Below, one piece after another: positions 42,901 through 55,008 of a stretch of DNA of 64,000 bases. Source of the DNA: Beroe ovata (taxonomy: Eukaryota > Ctenophora > Nuda > Beroida > Beroidae); contig CAMPET010000271.1 of the NCBI GenBank assembly GCA_946803715.1, forward strand, positions 1 through 64,000, read 5' to 3'. A program made the translations under genes and the position numbers. Every line of letters begins with the position of its first letter. Positions within the stretch are counted from its first letter, which is position 1. Under the pieces are notes generated by a model, which saw only the letters and a list, made by a program, of their open reading frames with translations, was not told the DNA's origin and did not search any database.

Positions 42901-45900
42901 ATTGTCACCTTGCGGCTTGCACACAAATTTCTGCACACCTTAATTACGCTCACCTTGCACACAAATTGCTGCACACCTTAATTACCCTCACCTTGCACAC
43001 CTATTGCTGTACACCCTAATTACCCTCACCTTGCACTTCTCCTTGCACTTTTCATCCTCGCCGGGTCGAATTGCGAGTGTGAAAATGTAGTGATCTGCTG
43101 GGTTGAAGTCCCGTGGACATGGGTAGCCCGCGTCAGAGAAGAAATCTCTTGCTTCATTTGACGGTCCAATGAATACCATCTCCCCCTCTGCCACCAAGCA
43201 CACCCTGGAAAACACTTGTTTCATAGATCGTAATGCGTTTTAAACTTTACGACATCACTTTATTATTATACCATCAAATTTTACTTTATACGGTCAAATT
43301 TGAGGAGAAAGTGAGGTATTGACGATAGTTTGGCCAGTAATACTATAGTATAAGCCACCTATGCGCAATCTAATGTCTGAGGATCTCAAGCTCAGATAAG
43401 CCTTTCACTTGTCAAATGTATAATATATACCTTGAGACAATATCTCAAGTCAGAAATGGATATTGGATAATGAATTCACACGGCGCCTGGAGGAATATAG
43501 GCACTTTCCATAATCTACTCTATATAATTCTTATACAGAGTAGATTATGGAAAGTCTATTAATTATAGTTCCGAACTATATTTCGCGATATTCATTATTC
43601 AGTCTCCATGATTCAAATAGTAATGTCGATCCCAATTCGACCTATAGTAATAGTTGCTATTATATGTCTGCATCACGACAAACACATGAACCATTGTTTG
43701 GTACTGCACCAGTGCACCACTCCATTATAGAAGGAACTGCACTATATCGGGCACTGCACTGTAGCGGGCACTGCACTATAGCGGGTACTGCACTATAGCG
43801 GGTACTGTACTGTAGCGGGCACNATCTACAGATGCCGCGAGGGGCTTGCCAGCCCCTTGATAGTTCCGAACTATATTTCGCAATATTCAGTCTCAATGAT
43901 TCAAATAGTAATGTCGATCCCAATTCGAACTATAGTTGCTATTATATGTCTGCATCACGACAAACCCAAGAACCATTGTTTGGTACTGCACCAGTGCACC
44001 ACTCCATTATGGAAGGAACTGCACTATAGCGGGTATTGCACTGTAGCGGGTACTGCACTATAGCGGGTACTGCACTGTAGCGGGTACTGCATTATAGCGG
44101 GCACTGCACTATNTAGCGGGTACTGCACTATAGCGGGCACTGCACAATAGCGGGTACTGCACTGTAGCGGGTACTGCACTATAGCGGGTACTGCACTATA
44201 GCGGGCACTGCACTATAGTGAGTACCTCACTGTAGCGAGTAACTCGTACTGTAGTGCCCACTATATCCCCCAGTGGGACGACAGTAGTATCATGACCTAC
44301 GTGATACACTAGCAACACTATATTATAACGATGCCTCATAGCACTTTCATAAATGCCGTTCGACAACTCTGGAATTAGTTTCTGTTTCGAAGATCAATTT
44401 GAATCTGTCACGTATATCGTACCACGTGTTACATATTTCCCGTATGTTCTGATATAAGTTTTGACATCTCACTCATGATTTATAGCTCTGGCAGAAGACA
44501 GTTCGGTAGATTAAGCTAGTGGCACTGGCGTCTGGCCTGGCATGGTATGACATACGGCACAGCGGTGGCATCGCAATTTCCGAACAATGAACATGTGTCC
44601 AGATTAGCCCACCACTGTACGAAACGCCAGACGCATTCCTTTTAAGGAATATCGCTGAATGAAGGAATTTCTGTAACCAAGATATAACGCGCTATTGCAA
44701 GAAATGGTAGCGTGATGTGCTGCGTGGGGCAGCAATCACTGACAGCTGCTAATGACAGCACAATTGATCATTGGATCATTTCTGTCGATATGATGTCCAT
44801 ATTCGTGATAGCTGCAATGTGCTCTGCAATGGCCACTGCATTGTTATGACATTGACTGCAATTTACTGATGCATCATCCACAGACGTCAGGTTTCACTGT
44901 AAATAGGTATACTAATTTTGGCGGCAGTACCCCAACTACAATTCACCTGTCAAAGAGGGCAAAGACTTCGGATGTTGGCTGATGTATTGTACACAGAATA
45001 GTGCGGTTAGCTTTTGCCAGCTTCCTGATTAGCCGTACTATACTCTCAGCCATGAAGGAGTCCAGTCCGGATGTCGGCTCATCGATAAAGAGAAGTGGCG
45101 GGTCCATGAGAAGCTCGGTGGCTACCGATAGCCGCTTCTTCTCGCCACCTACGGTGTGGGTCGGAAGGTTAATAACGTATCATTGGACGCAAAATAGTAA
45201 ATGTAAAATCTTCAACGTAATGATCATTTTCGATTCATGATTTAGTGATTCCCACTGATTTAGTGATTCCCACTGAACAACTCTGGTCACCTGAAATGCC
45301 GCGAATAGATCCGTCAGGTAGTCCAACTAAACTGTCCTTCACTTTCTGTAGCCCCAGAGCTGTCAAGGTGGCTTCCACCTTCTTCTTCTTTTCATTCATA
45401 GATATGTGTTTATCCATACGCAAATTAGCCTGTGTTTTGAAGACATTTTGTCACAAGAGAATATTTTGTTGGCATTGCGTTCATACAGTTCCTTGCGAAT
45501 GCTATTAGGGGTGATATATGAAAAAGTTGCTCAGTTTTTAATGGTAAAACACGTCAAAGAACTCGACACACATGCGTTTATACCCATTCGTTTATAACTC
45601 TTGCTATGACACGAATCTACTCACGTGGAACATCATAACTTCGTAAACAGTGAGAGTCCCCACAAAGTAGTCTTCCTGTTGCACGTACGCACTAATCAAC
45701 TTCATTTGTGAGCCACCGATCGGTAGTCCGTTAACCCGTATATCTCCCGAATACTTGAGTTTAGCCTCATTGCGGAAAGCGAGTGTGTTGAGCAGTGTGG
45801 TCTTGCCCGCCCCACTAGCTCCCATTATTGCAATAAACTGACCGGGTTCTGCTAGACCTGACACTGTAAATAACGGAGCTGGTTGATAATCTATAGTGTG

Positions 45901-48081
45901 TTCACAGTCATCAAATAGAATTATGTCCGTCTTCTACAAGAAAATTCACAGAGATTCCAGACACAACCGGACACAGACATGCGCTTTATAAACCTCCTTT
46001 CAAGATGTTTAGGGATTTATCGTCAGATCCCTTACAGAAGCCTCTGCTCTGTTTAGTGTGGAGCTGAACCGCAACATCTTTCCAAGTCAGTGATATACGC
46101 GAGAAGGCGTCATACCGCCCACCGTCCAACTGGCAATGACAAAGTTAACCGTATATGGTATTGTTTGTCTGTGATATCAGTTCGTATTTGACAGAGCTAA
46201 ATAATGGAGAGAAATACTAATAGTCAATAAAGTTAACTTCCTATGACATGCTCGAATATCGGAGCTCAAAGCCATTCGAGCGATTAAAAGTCCAAGTGAA
46301 ACGTCATACGAAATCCACTGCGGATGACAAAGAAAATCACTCTATTATAGACAAGTGACCCCCCCTCCATGCACTCACCGTTCCTATGCCAATACTTGTG
46401 GAACTCTTCACTGACGGACTCCTGCTCCCCTTGTACTCAGGTAACGTTATTGACGCTGTCAGGCTATGCTGATCTGTCCCATTACCCATGATGTCATGGT
46501 GACCACCCGTCGTCATGTTGTCATGATCGTCATGGTGGTCGTGAGATATACTCGACAACAAGTTCTCAGTCGTCATGGAGTTTGCTATGACAACTGTGTT
46601 CCGAGCAGCTGGGGACCGTGGTGTCTCTGTGTTAACCTATAGTGATGCAACAGCTGTGAGTATACGTCATATGTTGTCATACGTTGTCATACGGTGACAA
46701 CACATAATGTGGTGTCAACGATAGGTCAAACAACAGATTTGACATATATTGGGTCGAGGCACAATTACCTACGCAAAAACACTGATAAGGTCGAAAAGTA
46801 GGTCAATCTAGTCTGGTTACTGGAATATCACTGCTAAGTGCTAGATAAGTAGATATGGATTATGGAACGAGCCATACCAGGTATTTTATTTTTAGGTATA
46901 CCAGGTATTTTAGGTATATCATGATCAATGACCATTTAACATGTACGCATGTCTAATGGGATCTAAACGAGGCCGCTATACTTCCTCACTACAAGTACTA
47001 CAAGAAGAAGCTACGAGTCCCTTAGTGTAAGGAACTTCTATCAAATGAAGAAAGCTTTTAACAGTTATTAGAGAATGTCATGCCCATGATATAGGGTTCG
47101 CCATAAAAAGCCTAATAGCAGATACGAAGGGATGTCACTGAATAATTCATCAAATGTATGTATATGCTCATATCATGAGGAAGTAGGTATACTCACCAAT
47201 TTATGGAACTGGTGGCGGGTATTATACCCGCTGGTGTTATACCCGCTGTTATACCCAGTGTTATACCCGCTGGTGTTATACCCGCTGTTATACCCGGTGT
47301 TATACCCGGTGTTATACCCGGTGTTATACNTACCCGCTGTTATATCCGCTGTTATACCCGGTGATATACCCGGTGTTATACTCGGTGTTATACCCGCTGT
47401 TATACCCGCTGGTATTATACCCGCTGGTACTATACCCGCTGTTATACCCGCTGGTATTATACCCGCTGGTATTATACCCGGTGTTATACCCGCTGGTATT
47501 ATACCCGCTGGTGGGTATAATACCTGTCCAATACGCGAGATACCCGCCCACAATACGAAGAATGTCATGTGATATGGTGTGCACAAATTATACACGAATC
47601 ATGATTCCGCTGATGTATGATTTTTATGTACCACGTTGAGCTTACACAGAGTACACGCAGTGCACACGGCTTTGAGCAGCGCTGAGTGAAGCAACGACAA
47701 TGCTAACTACTATCACAGAACAGTACTGTGTACAGTTTTGCTGACTATAATTTGCGAGTTGCAATGTACATTGTACATTGTACAGTGTACACTGTATGAT
47801 AATGCAACAGATTGTTGTTGCTTTTGCAGTGCGGTAACACAACTTGTATCATTAAGAGCTGCGAAAAAGTGCAGTGCGATGGTTCAACTAGAAAAAGCAC
47901 TTCAAAAACATTGAAATGACAGCAAAATGTTAATAGGTATAAGCGTGAAAACACTCAAAAATCCTCTACACACATCTGGCACATCGTAGGTACCCTACTG
48001 ACATATCGAACTAACCTGATCCTTGTGCCCGATGTATCTGTCCCATCGTAAGTCTTCTTCACTCGCTGGTTCCCCCATCAT
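38864..48081 (-). CDS. ABCG-family half transporter, upstream tandem copy (one frameshift)
   Basis: Fifteen exons on the - strand: 48081-48016, 46636-46379, 46131-45994, 45863-45625, 45429-45291, 45148-44947, 43204-43030, 41684-41584, 40835-40721, 40395-40237, 39873-39723, 39612-39429, 39330-39233, 39160-39081 and 38962-38864; about 733 aa. Walker [11 protein letters not shown]-loop YVQQED, signature [22 protein letters not shown] and TIHQP are intact, and the ABC2 membrane domain ends [10 protein letters not shown]. It is paralogous to the 31181-36988 gene along its whole length, with a longer N-terminus. In exon 3 the frame breaks at a run of five A (46079-46083 on +): [17 protein letters not shown] and DVAVQLHTK are in different frames, as if two bases were added. 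Since everything else is intact, a sequencing error or recent allele is likelier than an old pseudogene. The start may be either of two adjacent ATGs. Confidence 0.9.
39905..40190. repeat. TG microsatellite with assembly gap in an ABCG intron
   Basis: TG run with Ns at 39938-40164, between exons 10 and 11 of the upstream ABCG gene. Exon phases on both sides agree, so no coding exon is needed in the gap. Confidence 0.95.
42722..43030 (+). repeat. 36-bp minisatellite grading into a related array
   Basis: Three near-identical units 'cgcccgcattactctcatct' followed by 'ggcacacctattgtca', then about six looser units with 'cacacctattgctgtacacc' and 'ctaattaccctcaccttg'. The last unit runs into the splice donor of ABCG exon 7. 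Confidence 0.8.
43504..43554. repeat. Perfect 18-bp inverted repeat
   Basis: CTTTCCATAATCTACTCT and its exact complement, separated by 15 bases, inside an ABCG intron and at the edge of the duplicated block below. It could be an assembly fold-back or a small hairpin element. Confidence 0.8.
43557..44270 (+). repeat. Duplicated block with 17-bp 'gtactgcactatagcgg' minisatellite
   Basis: Positions about 43563-43822 and 43856-44112 repeat each other, ending in tandem 'gtactgcactatagcgg' units, with single Ns at 43823 and 44113. The array continues to about 44250. Probably an expanded minisatellite that the assembler split, plus a second haplotype. Intronic in the upstream ABCG gene. Confidence 0.8.
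47217..47522 (+). repeat. 12-15 bp minisatellite 'gttatacccgctg'
   Basis: More than 20 units of TTATACCCGCTG or TTATACCCGGTG with optional GTA/GTG spacers, and an N at 47330, in intron 1 of the upstream ABCG gene. The long open frames on both strands here (LYPLVLYP- and AGIIPAG-type peptides) come from the repeat and are not genes. Confidence 0.92.
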
Positions 48082-50334
48082 GATATGAACCTCAGTGTCG
48101 AGTTACAGTGCCATGATCGTCATGTCTGTAGAAAAAAGAGAGGGGTGAAATGAACCAATTATAGATCAGTATTAACGTGCCAACACGTTCATTATCAGAA
48201 CTAGTACGTGGTCACACGTTACTAAGGTCTAAGGGTGGGTTTATATTTGAGGATAATTGGGATTTAATACGTTCCCAGATGATGTGTCCACCCCCTAATA
48301 CCCCGAATAAGATTCCAGAATATGGTAGAACTGTTGTTAGAATTGACATTTAACTAACGGTGTAATTTGACATTTCCGATGCATATTAAAGAGGTGGTAC
48401 CTATATCAGAGATTGACTGTTCACTGGGGTGGTTATAAATTTCGTAGATGATTTGTAAAAGTTATCAACCGAAAACTGCTATTATCACAGGAATTCCTGT
48501 GATAACATACAAACAGCGGCATTTATCTAGCAACAATCCTACTACGTACTCGAGTACACGCAATCATATTCATAACAATAGGGCAACCCATTAGAAAACA
48601 AAATGAACAACTATAATAGTAACAGGGTGAGCTATGCTCCCATACATATTTGTACACACACACAGCGGAACTCTATTATACACATAGTTGTACAATAGCA
48701 ACTGTAATAATTGAACGCAGTTCATACATTGTAAGCGCACCACGTACTACTGACTATACTTCAACAAGCAGCAACATTGCCATCACGTAGTTCTGTAAAT
48801 ACTAAACATTGCTAAATATACATTGCTAAATATACATTGAAATTTGCAGATTATTCTGTCACGCATTATAACAACAAATAACAATATCTAAAAAAAGGAT
48901 ACATGTTCAACGGTTTCCAAATATTCCCAAACTCTGGGATTGACTATTAGGTTTTTTGTGTCACACAATTCCATGGGTTTGATGATGGCTGTTTTCACTT
49001 TTCATAAGCCTTAAAACACATTTTAGGTTTAACAAATGGCTTGCGACATTAGGGACTTATATAATGCTCTCTCGTTTACGCATCTAATTGAATCTTCCTA
49101 AAATTGAGAAATGAGCCACTCTTGCTCCAGTCACGTTATTTTAATTCATATTCAGTGAATTTCTGGAGGGATTTTATGACACATACTTTAATGTTACATA
49201 ATTGTTGGAAAGTTATTACGTTAGCTAATCACACTCTGGCCCTCTCTCTCTCTCTCTCTCACCACAACCACCCCTCTCACTTGTATGTAAAAACCCTCCA
49301 CCACCCCTCTCCCTTGTATGCAAAAACCCTCTCTGCCCCTCTACATAACATGTTCTGTAGAGTTATTAATCAATATGAACGTGTTTCGTACCGTACAAGA
49401 GCAATAACTGGACCGACCTCGCTTCTTCATTTGCTTATTGCTTCATCAACTCACGGGGCAGTAGCCAGGGTCTTGTGCCGAACACATACTTCGTTTTTTG
49501 TTAAGAATGTAATTCAACCACTTGTTCAAATCGCTACGTAATACTATAATTCCCTTATTTCAATCCATTAATGGAGTGGACAGATTGATGAGTTACTTCA
49601 TTCTATGGATGTATAAGACTAAGTGAAAACTTGACAAAGTGAAAAAAAGTGAAGTTATCAAAGACGTGGTCTTGCGGTTGCTTACTGAAAGTATAATCGA
49701 CTCTAGATATATAACATCCTTAAAGTAGGAATAAATCAGAAACAATGATGAGATTAATCCTCGATTTCTGCTTCGACAGAACATTGAATACATCGGAGTT
49801 TCAAACGCCTAATGACTCAAGCAAAATCCGAGTGGAAAGTCAGCTTAAGAATCAGGGGACAGGGGTATTCACACTTCTGGTTCAAAGAGAGTATCACAAC
49901 GGATCCGATACTCACTCTTCAAATTCAAAGTATATGTACAGAATCAACAGTGTACAAATAATATACACAATGTCATACACGCAACGTTCACCAAATGTAC
50001 ACGCAAGACGGGAATGTAGAGACATTGCGCGCGCGTTGCAAATTAGGTCACGTGACGTGTACTAATGGTATACAAACACCACAGATGTAAGAAGTTGCGC
50101 GTACGTATATGATAACGAACACATTCTCGTCATTTCAGTTCTGCGTTTTTGGCTTTGCTGCTGCCTGATTCACTTACACTTCACAGAAAGTGCGACTTGT
50201 GAATGAACAATATACCGTTGTAAAAGTAGTTCGATCTAAATGCGTAGAATGTCAAACTATTCATTTTCGTTTGATGTTAAACGGAACATTACAGCAACTC
50301 GAATTCATCTATCGTTGCTTGCATGATCCGGGGG

Positions 50335-50425
50335 CAGGACTGTAGGTCGGGGGACTGTAGGTCGGCGGACTGTAGGTCGGCAGCAGGACTCTAGGTCGGG
50401 AGCAGTACTCTAGGTCGGGAGCTAA
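50335..50425 (+). repeat. 15-bp AGGTCGGG array, copy 1
   Basis: Five units of the form GGACTGTAGGTCGGG, with spacers 'cagca' or none; the last is followed by 'agctaagctaatgag'. A second array with the same unit and the same downstream sequence lies at 53277-53365. Confidence 0.85.
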
Positions 50426-53276
50426 GCTAATGAGGTTTCTAACATGATCCATCTTATTTATATATTGATTTCCTTGTGAATAGGACTCCGCTGTTATATT
50501 TGTTAAATATTCTTCAGGGCTGATTCCGCTACAATTTCAACGTTTGTAGTATAGAAATGTTCGATCTGAATCAGATTAGATTCATGTGCTCGATATTAAC
50601 GAATTAGCCAAATCAAATCATATTTAGCAACCCAGCAATTTAATCAGAGTTTGGAATTGCAGGCATGTTATTCATACTGCATATGGCTAGGATGCTGCTG
50701 TATTGTAAGTTGTTGCAAGACCCCTATAACTCGACCATTTCTGTCCATCATAATTGGAAATTTGGTCGCTGACCGATTAGGACATGACCTCGATTAAGTC
50801 AATGATGGTATTTAGTTAATGAACTATATTCCTTTGGAGAACCATTGCTGTCGTAGATCCGATGTTCGTTATTCCAACCAATTATGCTCATATTGATAGG
50901 TGTACCCTCAATTAACCAATATGATGGAATTGATTGACAGTTCATACATGTGAGTGACATGAATTATGAAGGAGTGCGATTTGACCGCCATATTGTCGTA
51001 CCTAATTCATAACTATCGTCATAGAGTATCTATGTGTCACTATAGGTGTGTTTGCACTTGCAGCATACTTTTTGTGTACTTAGACTCGTATCGTACGACT
51101 TGTATATTTATAGATCTTTTGAATACTTCCTGTGATTCACATTAATCAAAATCCAGATACGATGTATGCACTATTTTCCATTATCATGGTTTACTACTAT
51201 CTTCATCCAGATAATCGCGAACATTACGTTATTCCCAGACATTTCCCCCGCCCACACAAACGACACGAAACAGTCACAGCTGCCAGAAAATTGATTTCCG
51301 AAATTGATTTCAGTCATAGTTACTCACTTGAATTAATGTCAGGTGGGGTTCTCCCATCGCTCACATATGATGCTATTCATATATGATTGCTATAATATCA
51401 TGATACTCGATTTATCATCGCACACATCGGTTACATGTTAGTATTATTACGTTATGATGAACGATTACCGCAATATGGTTTCATTCAATTTATTCCGCCC
51501 TGTGACTTCAGTTTTTGTATTGCGTTTCCAGCATATCCTACTATAAGTACCATCTCTGTCTCTGTGTGTGTAATCCTTGCTGGTCTGGCTAGGTGTAGCT
51601 CAGCTCACCCCTCTGACAATTATAGCAAGGAACCACAACATGAGGTTTTGGGAATTACTTCCCTGAATCGATATTTTTGAGTGCTGTTTCCCTGTTATCG
51701 GGTATTTGCAAGGTAAATAAAATCAGACTGCTCATTGCAAACAAAACATAGCGATTGATCATCAAAAAATCTCGATCCTAAACCAAGTTTGGAGCAATTT
51801 TCCACAGCAAGTGAAGGAAATATTATGAGATAAGAATATGTCACGCGGTCTGAAATATCAAATAACTGAATTCCCTATGAAATTTGAACATCACGAAGGA
51901 ATCAATTTCAAGTGGTCGGGCAACAAGGCCATTTTGACAACCACACGACCTAGAAATTTCCAACACGTCAGGGGAAGAGGATAGTTCTATATTTGGACAG
52001 TATCGGCACTGAATCAAGTGCAATATAGACGGTCACATTCCTACGTGTGACGTATCAATAGCTTGTCACATACAATCGATTTGTTGATTTGTATTTACAC
52101 TGAAGATGAGTGATTCGATTTACTCTAAAGAGGTCTCTTTGTTGTTCGACCACGGTATTTACTTCCTACTCCAGTAGTCCAGTGCTGCTGACCGCAGAAT
52201 CACGTCATCATGGCGTATGACGCGCGTCCCTCCTTATACCGGTCATTGTCAGGATTTAAGTTAAACGATCATCCATGAATAATTTAATGAATAATTAATG
52301 ATCTCTCGCGCCTATTACTTTGATTCATGCTCAATTCATATATGAATTATGAGCATTGCTCATATATGAATTTGTCAATTGTAGTAGGTGTGGAGGGAAG
52401 AATGTCACGTGTTTATGTGACTTCCTGGGATAGGTATAGCTCAAGAAATAATGAGAAATTTCATTTCTTGATAGTTGATGGGTATCTTGACTCAGAATTT
52501 CATTTCTTAGTAAATTTGTTTTTGATTAACCGGTAGAAATTACTTTTTGGCTTGGTGCTCACCATTTCGGACTAGGTACGTGATTCGCTCTAACGATCAC
52601 AGTTATTTGACTAAAGTAAGGACCTACTACTTACTTTTAGTATTTAGAAGAGTTTTAAAGGTCGTCGAATGACATGTTTTGGAAATCATCTTATTGTGAT
52701 CTCATGATCTATCATATTCATTATTCATAGACCACGTCCTTGGGGTCCTTAGATATCAGCATCAATTAATCATGCGATTTTCGGGCGTGTTATGTTATTG
52801 GTCGGACACAACATATCTAACTGATATCATGACGTTTGTCACTTAGAGATGCTAATATTATGTCTATTATAATATGAACTTTGACTATTTACGTCACTGT
52901 AGTCAGTAGTCAGTGTCACTATATACACTGGTTATTGCAACTTGCGCGCGGTTCAATTCAATTTCATACCTGCTTCACAGGACACATTATATTGGGCAAA
53001 CATTACAAAGTATTGAACCGACCACCCCAAGTTCCGATGTTGTTGATCATAGCGACGTTGATGTTTTCCGATTGGCTGGTTGAGAGCTGCGCTAAGGCGT
53101 GTCCATATAGTGTTGTTAATGTCCAATATCAATTACGTGCGACGACGCACACACACCATGTAACACTAATGAAAAACCTTGCTTAATAAAGTTATTGGAT
53201 AACCCGTCCCTCGACATCCATCATAAAGAGGTCAGTTTCAAATTCATGTCCCTGGAAAATATCCCCACTGCCGACT

Positions 53277-53365
53277 GTAGGTCGGGAGATTTCCACAGGG
53301 TGGACTCTAGGTCGGGGGACTGTAGGTCGGCAGCAGCAAACCAGAACTCTAGGTCGGGAGCTACG
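53277..53365 (+). repeat. 15-bp AGGTCGGG array, copy 2
   Basis: Four units (ACTGTAGGTCGGG or ACTCTAGGTCGGG), again ending 'aggtcgggagctacgctaat'. The shared downstream sequence shows that the two arrays belong to one longer repeat and did not arise independently. Confidence 0.85.
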
Positions 53366-53414
53366 CTAATAAGTTTATCTGCCGCCACTAAGACGGCAAC
53401 AACTGCAGCATGGG

Positions 53415-53452
<38 letters not shown>

Positions 53453-53630
53453 NNNNNNNNNNNNNNNNNNNNNNNNNNNNNNNNNNNNNNNNNNNNNNNN
53501 NNNNNNNNNNNNNNNNNNNNNNNNNNNNNNNNNNNNNNNNNNNNNNNNNNNNNNNNNNNNNNNNNNNNNNNNNNNNNNNNNNNNGTGTGTGTGTGTGTGT
53601 ATGTGTGTGTGTATGTGTGTGTATGTGCTG
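53415..53630. repeat. TG microsatellite with assembly gap
   Basis: TG run with Ns at 53453-53584. Confidence 0.95.
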
Positions 53631-53664
53631 TAGACCCTGTTACACCGGGTTATTTATGTTCGTG

Positions 53665-53735
53665 ATGCTCAGTGAGTATTGCTCAGTGAAAATTGCTCAG
53701 TGAGTATTGCTCAGTGAGTATTGCTCACGATGGTT
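53665..53735 (+). repeat. 15-bp 'gtgagtattgctca' tandem array
   Basis: Four to five units of 'gctcagtgagtatt' or 'gctcagtgaaaatt'. Confidence 0.8.
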
Positions 53736-55008
53736 CTATCATTGTATTGCCTGCCTCAATATCTATGATAGGTACACTGTACAGTGGTGGCAAACCAGTA
53801 GTGTCAGTATAATAATCATGTAGCTTGAGCATGATACTGTAGCTGGAGTTTGCCAGCTGTCCAGGCGTGTGCTCTGTTTCACACCCAGCTGCCATCTCGT
53901 TACTCCCGTCTCCCCGTTATGTGTGGCTGCAGTAAACACACTATGGTACTGTATGGTTCGGTATACCAATCAAATTATATCAAGAGTGATCGCTGCCGTG
54001 CAGTTTTGCCCTGATTGTTGGACAGTGCGTATGTGAATCAGTGGAAAAGTTGTCGTGAGTTCTAGAGAACTGTATGGTGGGTTGGACACACTGACACACG
54101 CCAATGTTGTCGATGATGTGTGCAATGGTTTGCTTGTGTCTGTGTGTATGTCTGTGTCTGTTTGGTTGTGCATGTGTGTTTATTTCTGTGTGTCTGCGTG
54201 TTTATGATTGTGGACTGTGAGTGTCTGTGTCTGCGTGTGTACCTACTGTTTCTGTCTGTGAGTGAGTGTGGGCTGCAATGCTATTCTGTATCTCATCTTC
54301 TCATGATGAAGCGAACTGATATGTCTCATTTTGCCCAATATCAAAGCATCACGATATACCGTAACTAGTATAATGTGTTCCGTTATTAAACTTTTCCGGG
54401 TAAAATGTCTGCTACTCAACAAATTCATGACTCGAAAATACATCCTAGATGTTATTTAGAAAGTTGTTTCTAGGCTCTGTCACGTGGTTTCAGCACAATT
54501 ATAAGTGTCAAGCTGTTTCGGGATGCGGTAAATCTTGCTGATGCGGTAAATCTTGCTGATAGCGCGCCACATTGGACTTGCGCGTCAGCAATAGTCAAGT
54601 CATGCCAGCATGTATATACCTAGTCAAGTCAGGTGCATAATATAGTCATGTCAGCATATAGTCATGTCAGGTGTATCGATTCATTAAATTATTTGATTAA
54701 GTCACTTTAAACCCCCCCCCAGTGTTTGTGTCGCTTCTATGTGGCGATGGAGTATCGACAGGAAGTCACACATGCCATATTTATAGCTGTGTCGATAATC
54801 GATATGCCACAATTTCTGATGCGTGTCCCGTCTCCCGTATCGATCGCTTGCAGAGATCCAATTTTGACAGTTTCGTATATGGAAACATCACTTTGAAAAG
54901 TTCACCAGAGATCATCATTGCACCGGGCATATATTAGTGCAATATTTGCGTGCAATGTAACTTCACTGAATTCTCACCTCTCCGACAGCATGTACCACTA
55001 GTGAAGCG

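Larger units (their letters stand above)
48082..55008. other. 6.9 kb without a recognisable gene
   Basis: The promoter of the upstream ABCG gene should be near 48082-48500. I could not tie any open frame here to a family. The open frame at 54722-54937 is cysteine-containing, but its splice phases do not connect cleanly to the GPCR exon at 55009. Repeats inside: CT run and 'caccacccctctcccttgta' units (49230-49340), the AGGTCGGG arrays (50335-50425, 53277-53365), a TG gap (53415-53630) and a 15-bp array (53665-53735). Confidence 0.6.

Noticed and set aside
47132-47639. Open frames on both strands giving LYPLVLYP- or GYNTSGYN-type proteins
   Set aside because: Generated by the TATACCCGCTG minisatellite in an ABCG intron, crossing an N; no start context or splice support.
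54722-54937. Cysteine-containing open frame as an N-terminal exon of the GPCR
   Set aside because: I could not find a donor of the phase needed to join the 55009 exon; left as unproven.
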